Part shown: one piece after another, positions 58,046 through 64,000 of the stretch | How positions within the stretch are numbered: the stretch's first letter is position 1 | How the letters are laid out: each line of letters begins with the position of its first letter | Source: Triangularia verruculosa | Taxonomy: Eukaryota > Ascomycota > Sordariomycetes > Sordariales > Podosporaceae | Direction of reading: 5' to 3' | DNA: 64,000 bases | NCBI GenBank assembly: GCA_033296885.1 | Contig: MU863929.1 | Location: forward strand, 124,001-188,000 | Position numbers and translations under genes: made by a program | Notes under the pieces: generated by a model | Seen by the model: only the letters and a program-made list of their open reading frames with translations | Told to the model about the DNA's origin: nothing | Databases searched by the model: none

Positions 58046-61000
58046 GCTGTTGATACTCAGGACGCTGGGCGGGTGCTGCGTCCAATGCGACAGACCGGAA
58101 ACGCTCGCTTTCTGTTCCAGTAGGCAGGTATAGGTAGAGTTCCGGGGGTCCGTGTTTCGTTCAAGGTAATCAACCGGCGGGCTAACAGCGACCGCTCCCG
58201 CTTCGACGGTTCTGTCGACTCAGACACCGCAAGCACCAAATACACTATCGCTCGGTTGTTGTTGTCCAACTCGCATCATCAAGCGGCGACGACCAGAGGG
58301 AGTGTGGCGAAGGGGGAAGGAGAGGTCCGGTGGTTGGTGATGGGTGGTGGTAGCAAAAGTAAGGGGGGAGGGCAGGTCTTTTCGGGAGCCGTGGGATGGG
58401 AAGGATTCATATGGGGGTGGTGTCCTGGGTGTGAGCTCGCCTAGATGTAGCGTGAGCGGCGGCCCATGTAGACTAAACCTCCAAGACGGGTATGAAGGGG
58501 AGGGAAGAGGTATACAGATGTACCAGGCAGTGTCTTCGGAGATACCTACCTCTTGAGAGGGGGGTGCGTGTCAACTAACGGTACTCTGATGCTTTGCGGG
58601 GGAAATTTGGGCTGGTCCTGTTAATGAGTCCCAAGGCCGGGTCACAGTGATCCGCGGTGTAGCACATGTAGCTACCGTGATGCTGATACCCTTACCTACA
58701 GACAGGACACTACCGTTGGATTGGCAGCGGCTCCGGGTTAGCTTGCGGCAAACCCCAATGGCTTCTCGCTCACGCACGCGATGGACTCCAAAATTCGTCG
58801 TCCAAAACGGAGACGGGACGGTGGACTAACTAACAGGGGAGCTCCAATGCGCTAGACTCGACGAGGGTGGGAACCGCGAACGGCCGATGGGCTACAAACC
58901 CCTGTTCAGCGTTGCATCCACGCTGAGCGAGAGCGCCATGTGGAGTTGACTCAAAAGTGGTTTTTGGTGGGTGTGCCCCGGATCTGGTGCGTGCTGGAGC
59001 AAGAAGATGCATCGAGGGCCGAGGTCCTCGAGGAATCATGAGCATGGGAGCATGAAGCGAGCCGCGAGCAGCCCGTCTGTCTGTGTCGCCAGCTGAGAGG
59101 CCTTCAAGGGACAAGGGACAACGGGACCTGTGGAGGTGGGCCGGGCACAGATGTTGCGGAGAAGGGGAACAGAAGGAAAATGAGAGGGGAGGACTCGGGA
59201 GACGCAAGTCAAAAACGCGGGGGTGGGGTTCCCCAAGAAGCTCCAAAACCGGTCGCTCTCGGGCTGGGCTGGGGACGACACCTCACAGGAAAGCACTGAC
59301 CACTGCCCGTGCTAATAAGGCACGTCAGGTACGCAGTCAGGTAGACACAAAAACCCGGGCAAGCAGTCAGCTCCGCTTGTTCCGTTGCCCGTTTGAGAGC
59401 TCTTCCATACTGCGTATACCAAAAAGTAAGCAGAGAAGGCATTGGCAAAGTGCCTTGTAAATGAGACTTACGTGGACTGCCCTTCTCGGCACAGGCAGCG
59501 TATCACGTACTAGTACTTGCTGGGGCCCAATGGAAGACCCATATACACAGTAGCGTGAGGGCAGCAATGTTAACTAATGTAATAGCATCGCGTACCGAAG
59601 GCTTGCCACGACTGCCATGGCGGTGAATGAAACTGCAAAAGTTAGCCGATCAGCTGAAAGCAGAAAGCTCCAGCTCAACCACAGCTGCAACTCCAGGAGA
59701 CTGGCAGGGACTTTGGGTTTTTTTGACAGCATGTATGATGATGTCCATGGGTGCCGGCATCGCCAACCGGATCAAGGGAATACGCACGTTCACTAACATG
59801 GACGGCGCGTCTTAGTGGTTTTGCTCAGACATACGAACCCGAACCCGGGCCCCTGGAAGAACTTTGGAAGACAGAATCGAAGACCACCATGTCTGTCCCA
59901 TGTGTGTGTGTAATCATAATCATCATGGACCTGCATCTCCAATTTGATCTGCAAATACTTCCCCAGAAGTGAACAACCGCTAGCCCCAGAATTCGAATCG
60001 AGCTGATCAAATCAGACAGGAGCAGACCTCCAGCTGTCCAAGCGTGTACATCGACCCCGCATCTTCGCTCCCAGCACACCATCCAATCACCAACAGTCTG
60101 GAAGCCGACGGCATGATCATCAGCTCGCGCATCCCCTCTCTTAATACCGAGTTTTAACTTGTGCCCGTGTGAATGTTGATATGGGCTACGGCCACCACCT
60201 TCTCAAGAAGTGTTTACATGGTCGTACCAGCCTTATAAGAGCGTGTTGTATGGTCGTGCAATTTTTCGGGGGTCCCTTCACCTAGCAGCGCGCCATACCG
60301 TAAGGCTTGATAAACCCTTGCAAATTGTATTTAGCATAAATTCGACAACTGCCAGCGTCACTCCTGGTAATCTCTGGGCTTGACGAATCGTCTTCTCCCA
60401 TGCTCGGGCCTTCCGCACCGTCCGCCGTGAGGGAGGGTGGTGAGGAGCAGAGAGTTCGAGAAGGCAAAGAAAAGAACCCCACACCATAATACGGAGCATC
60501 CTCCTGGAGCAAGCTGTTCGTCATGATCCTCGTCAACCTAGCTGGTGCTTGTGTACACTGGGTACCTGCGTCCTGGTGTGTCGACAGGATCACCTCGGGA
60601 GTCGATCGAGCATTGTCTTGGAAGCGGCAATCCAGTGGACGGAGGGTCATGTGGTGATCAGTTCTCCTTCCGCCTCTGCGGCCAGATATGGCTTTTCTCA
60701 TGACGGGCTTCTCTGCCTTCCTTTCTGGTGGATGAGGGAGGATCTCGTGAACAGTCAACACGATGGCCCGCTCCACCACATACTCGCCACCCGCCGCCGA
60801 CAAGCTGCGTGGCTGCCTCGACTGCCTGGAAGGGTTCGACCTATTTCGGGTAACCGAGAGATTGCTGATATTGAGGGCTCGGTAGAGGGGTGGTGGACCG
60901 CTATATTGGGAACCAAGTTTGGTCCCTCTTCATGTCTCCTTCTCAAGCATCAACTTTCGTGTCCTGCCGTGCGACCACTGGACTGGACTCAACAATGCTG

Positions 61001-64000
61001 TGATGGGCAAATTGGCCCAGGCACGTCACAGCTCCAAGCTCCCGTCGTGGAGAAGCCGCAATCTCGCCTTGTTCGCGATACCAAAATCCCGCCCTATGTG
61101 AAGTGCACTTGTTCCTTCTGTGGGGCCGATCGAAGCAGTGTCGTCCGATTCGGATCAAGTCTCTTTTCTCTTGCCTTTTCCAACGGCTCGAAACGCCAAA
61201 CGGGGCGGCAGTAGACCGTTTCAGGATTACTGGTAAATTACGGTCTGCACCGCGCACGTGCATCCGCAACCCAGCCGAGTGCGTTAGTGGCTTGGGGAAC
61301 AGCGACTTCTACTGGGCGCCCAAGCCGGCGGTCGGTCCGAATGCTTGCAATTAAGCCCTTGCCCTGACCACCATCAGCCACACACTTGGTGTGGAAGAGC
61401 CTCACTAACGACATCAACAGCCAGGGTACAGGCATATCGAGATACTGAGATATTGAGATATCAGTAAGGCCCTGGTTTAACCCTCAACAAAGCATCATCT
61501 TCAGCCTAGATGGAGCCTGATTCAAATACTTGCCTTAGTACTACAATTCGATCTCGACAATGTATTTTTGCTCCTACGCATTCGCTAACCAACAGCTCAA
61601 ATCACTACCTAGAAACGGGCCATCTGACCTTCTTCAGCCTCGCACCCTCCCTCCGACGACGCTCCGCTCCCTTGGTGACTGTGTGGGAGGTCATGGGACT
61701 TTTCGATATATATTAACCGACACACACAAACCCTGGCTACACATGGCATACATTGACACCAACTGTCTAGACCACGCTAGTCTAAGGTGCGGCTGCTGTA
61801 GACGATATTACACGCCCGATTTCTCGTGGAAAAGTACGGGTGTCGTCGATATTTGGACGTGGCCTGCATATGCCATCCTGATTCTGTCCATGGCTGTCCG
61901 CACCCGGTCAGACAAGACTTCGGGGTGCATATGTGGCCATCTGCCTCTGTGGTCACTAGTCGCTCTCGAGCTGCCTCCCCCGCTCTCGTCTCCACTCGGC
62001 CGAAACTGTTGTCATCGGTGCGGGTATCCAACGGGTAGGAATGCGGGCACGGACACGGACAACGGGGCCGCTGCGATGTAGAATCACCGATCACAAGTCC
62101 GGTTTGGTCTGGACCAGCAAGACCGCAGTTCACCACTCCGCTTCAGGGGGCGGCCCTACTTCCTAGATTCCAACGGTGGCTTACAGAGTGATTTGAAAGC
62201 TTCCTACCTTCTTCTTTGTGGGTAGTCGCGTCTAGCCGCGCCTAGTGGTGTAGTATCACACGGTACTGAGTATGACATCTCGCACACTTCAGTACTGAGT
62301 AGATCCGGATATACCAACAGGAAATTGCGCGGGAGAACGACTTGTCCGAGAGGCTTGGTGAGTGCCGACAGCCGTGACCACCCCGGCAGGACCCCCAGGT
62401 CAGTGAAGCCTTCGGTACCGGAAGACGACGTTGATTTTGTTGCTGTCCTCGGGGCCAACCCCACACCCAAAAGTGGCTCCTCATGTCCGGCGACCGCACC
62501 ACCGCGCGCTCGCTTCGCGCCTGACAGGCCTTGACCTTCGACTTTGCTTACCAGACCCCTCTCTCATCATGAGCACACATCACCATTCCCCCATCTCACT
62601 GCTCGCTGGAACCAGACTCGACTCCTGGGCGGTTAGCCACCACCGGCCACCTGTGCTGCAGGACACACGATTCGGATGACACCCGCGGCAAAGCTCCCTG
62701 CTCTTTTGTCGAGGCCCCCTTCCCTGGACCTTGTCCTTCCGCGGGTCCCCTGGTCACGGCTTACTTTTGTGCTGCAGATTGTCCACGATCCTTCCCGCTC
62801 ACAGGCTCGAAACGGCACTCTTTTGTCTGTACATGCATGTAAGCACGTAGTTCTATCCTGAAGCCGGAAAGGGGGGGCAGACATCTTCCTGGTGTCTAAC
62901 AATCACCAACCACAACCAAGAATATGATCATACGGCCCTTGGAACACCCACAAACTGAACAAACGAGAGCTTCGCCCATGGTTCTATCAACCAATAGGAC
63001 TCAGCAATGTCCGAGCTCTGGTCATCTCTCTTGCTGCCGTTCATAAATCACAACAACTAACACGTATGCAGTGGCATATCGAAATGAGGGGAACACCGGC
63101 AACATCCGTTCTACATGTCCCAAATTGGAACCTTTGCCCGGCTTAGACACCATAGGTGTTAATGTCTCCCAATATCTGACACGGCTACTACGTAGCAGAA
63201 AAGAGGATCAACCGATCTGCACCGTTCCCCCGAGCTGACCGCACGTGTTGCTTGCTGCTTGATGGACGATCGTCCACCGGCGGAAGGGACAATTCTTGAT
63301 GACCCGGCTTGCCCAATCCGGGGATTGGCTGTTACCCACAGACAAAACCCTGATTTTTTTGGAGACGGGCATGAGAGCTGCAAGGTAGGGCCCATGATCG
63401 TCCGGTCTTGGAAGCTCTGGGGAAGAAGCAAGAGAAGAGACGCGGGGATGAGGAGGGGGGGAGGGGTTGCTCCGGATCGCTGTGAGCTGAGCTCTCACAG
63501 CTTGTAAGTAGCACTCTACCCTGAGGTTCCGGAATATCTTGGTTGATGAATAGCCAGCCACTCGTGGATTCTCAATATCCATCATTTTCATCAATGACTT
63601 CATGAACCAGACTTGAGACCACCACTCAGAAAATAGCACGGGAAGCTTGACTTCAAGGTACTTGGGACGAGAGTGTGATAGTACCACACGGTATCAACCA
63701 TTTACCGACCTTCCAGGTTAACATTGCTGATCCATAAGAGCATCCTGCGAACCGGTATAGCGTTGCTTATAATTCCATTCCCTAACTTCTCAGATGATTA
63801 GTTGAGAAACGAAGTCACCTAAACCACCACCCCACACAATGCACCAGCTTTTTGCTGCTGCCATGGTGAGACAAGTCGATCGGACCCTGAAGACGATCAA
63901 GCATTGACAACCGCCAGACATCAGACATCAGACGAAAAATTGGCGATCATTCATGCTCGACTGGTTTACCCCAGAAAAAGATGATTTCACACCTCGGATC
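58046..64000. other. 6 kb right-hand tract without a convincing gene
   Basis: The part near 58046 is promoter and leader of the Zn2Cys6 gene (minus strand). Beyond it I find no frame with a domain, good start and introns. The longest (173 aa at 60282-60803 minus, 221 aa at 60549-61214 plus) overlap each other on opposite strands and look random. Short local repeats such as GATACTGAGATATTGAGATAT (about 61440-61460) and a CCAAT box (near 62991) are present. A gene may begin beyond the right edge. Confidence 0.55.

Noticed and set aside
60282..61214. Overlapping 173-aa (minus) and 221-aa (plus) frames
   Set aside because: They cover one another on opposite strands, and neither shows a domain or introns.
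1..64000. CRISPR arrays, prophage, integrated virus, or toxin-antitoxin and biosynthetic clusters
   Set aside because: No regularly spaced repeats, viral hallmark genes or clustered biosynthetic enzymes were seen; the gene set is ordinary fungal nuclear.

Overview
The window is nuclear DNA of a filamentous ascomycete, most likely a sordariomycete and probably Sordariales. The evidence is intron structure (mostly 50-100 nt, GT..AG ends, CTRAC-type branch points 10-20 nt before the acceptor), a dispersed single 5S rRNA gene, family types such as Zn2Cys6 regulators, an FSH hydrolase and an F-box protein with a Cys-rich signature, and large gene-poor intergenic tracts. There are no bacterial operons and no intact transposon that I can recognise. 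Exon joins were worked out by hand from phase, splice signals and motif continuity.

Layout, left to right: the 3' part of a peroxisomal Lon protease (1-2111, +, C-terminal SRL); an 11 kb gene-poor tract; a Zn2Cys6/PAS-like transcription factor (13118-15711, +) whose zinc cluster appears to be completed by an 8-nt microexon; a 3.2 kb spacer; a 245-aa unknown protein (18905-19697, -); MLH1 mismatch repair ATPase (21042-23438, +); class II fructose-bisphosphate aldolase (23717-25080, -); an F-box protein (25638-27260, -); a 5S rRNA gene (27774-27892, +); CCA-adding tRNA nucleotidyltransferase (28455-30329, +); the TTT-complex subunit TTI2 (30706-32622, +); SAC-domain phosphoinositide phosphatase FIG4 (33085-36270, -); a single-pass Cys-rich membrane protein (37273-39459, +); an Arg/Asp/Ser-rich repeat protein (40906-42072, +); an FSH-type serine hydrolase (43043-43916, +); a tRNA-like Pol III element and possible gene remnant (about 44111-44945); an RBR E3 ubiquitin ligase with long disordered flanks (45782-49352, -); a 6.4 kb gene-poor tract; a second Zn2Cys6 regulator (55795-58045, -); and about 6 kb with no convincing gene.

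Most genes are housekeeping or regulatory functions that act independently: peroxisomal proteolysis, DNA mismatch repair, glycolysis, tRNA 3'-end maturation, PIKK chaperoning, phosphoinositide turnover and ubiquitin ligation. I see no biosynthetic cluster or defence cassette. The two transcription factors and the E3 ligase adjoin the longest non-coding tracts, as is common for regulated fungal genes. The most unusual items are the inferred 8-nt microexon, an inferred GC-AG intron in CCA1, the repeat architectures of the 388-aa and RBR proteins, and the A-box/B-box element that does not fold as a tRNA.
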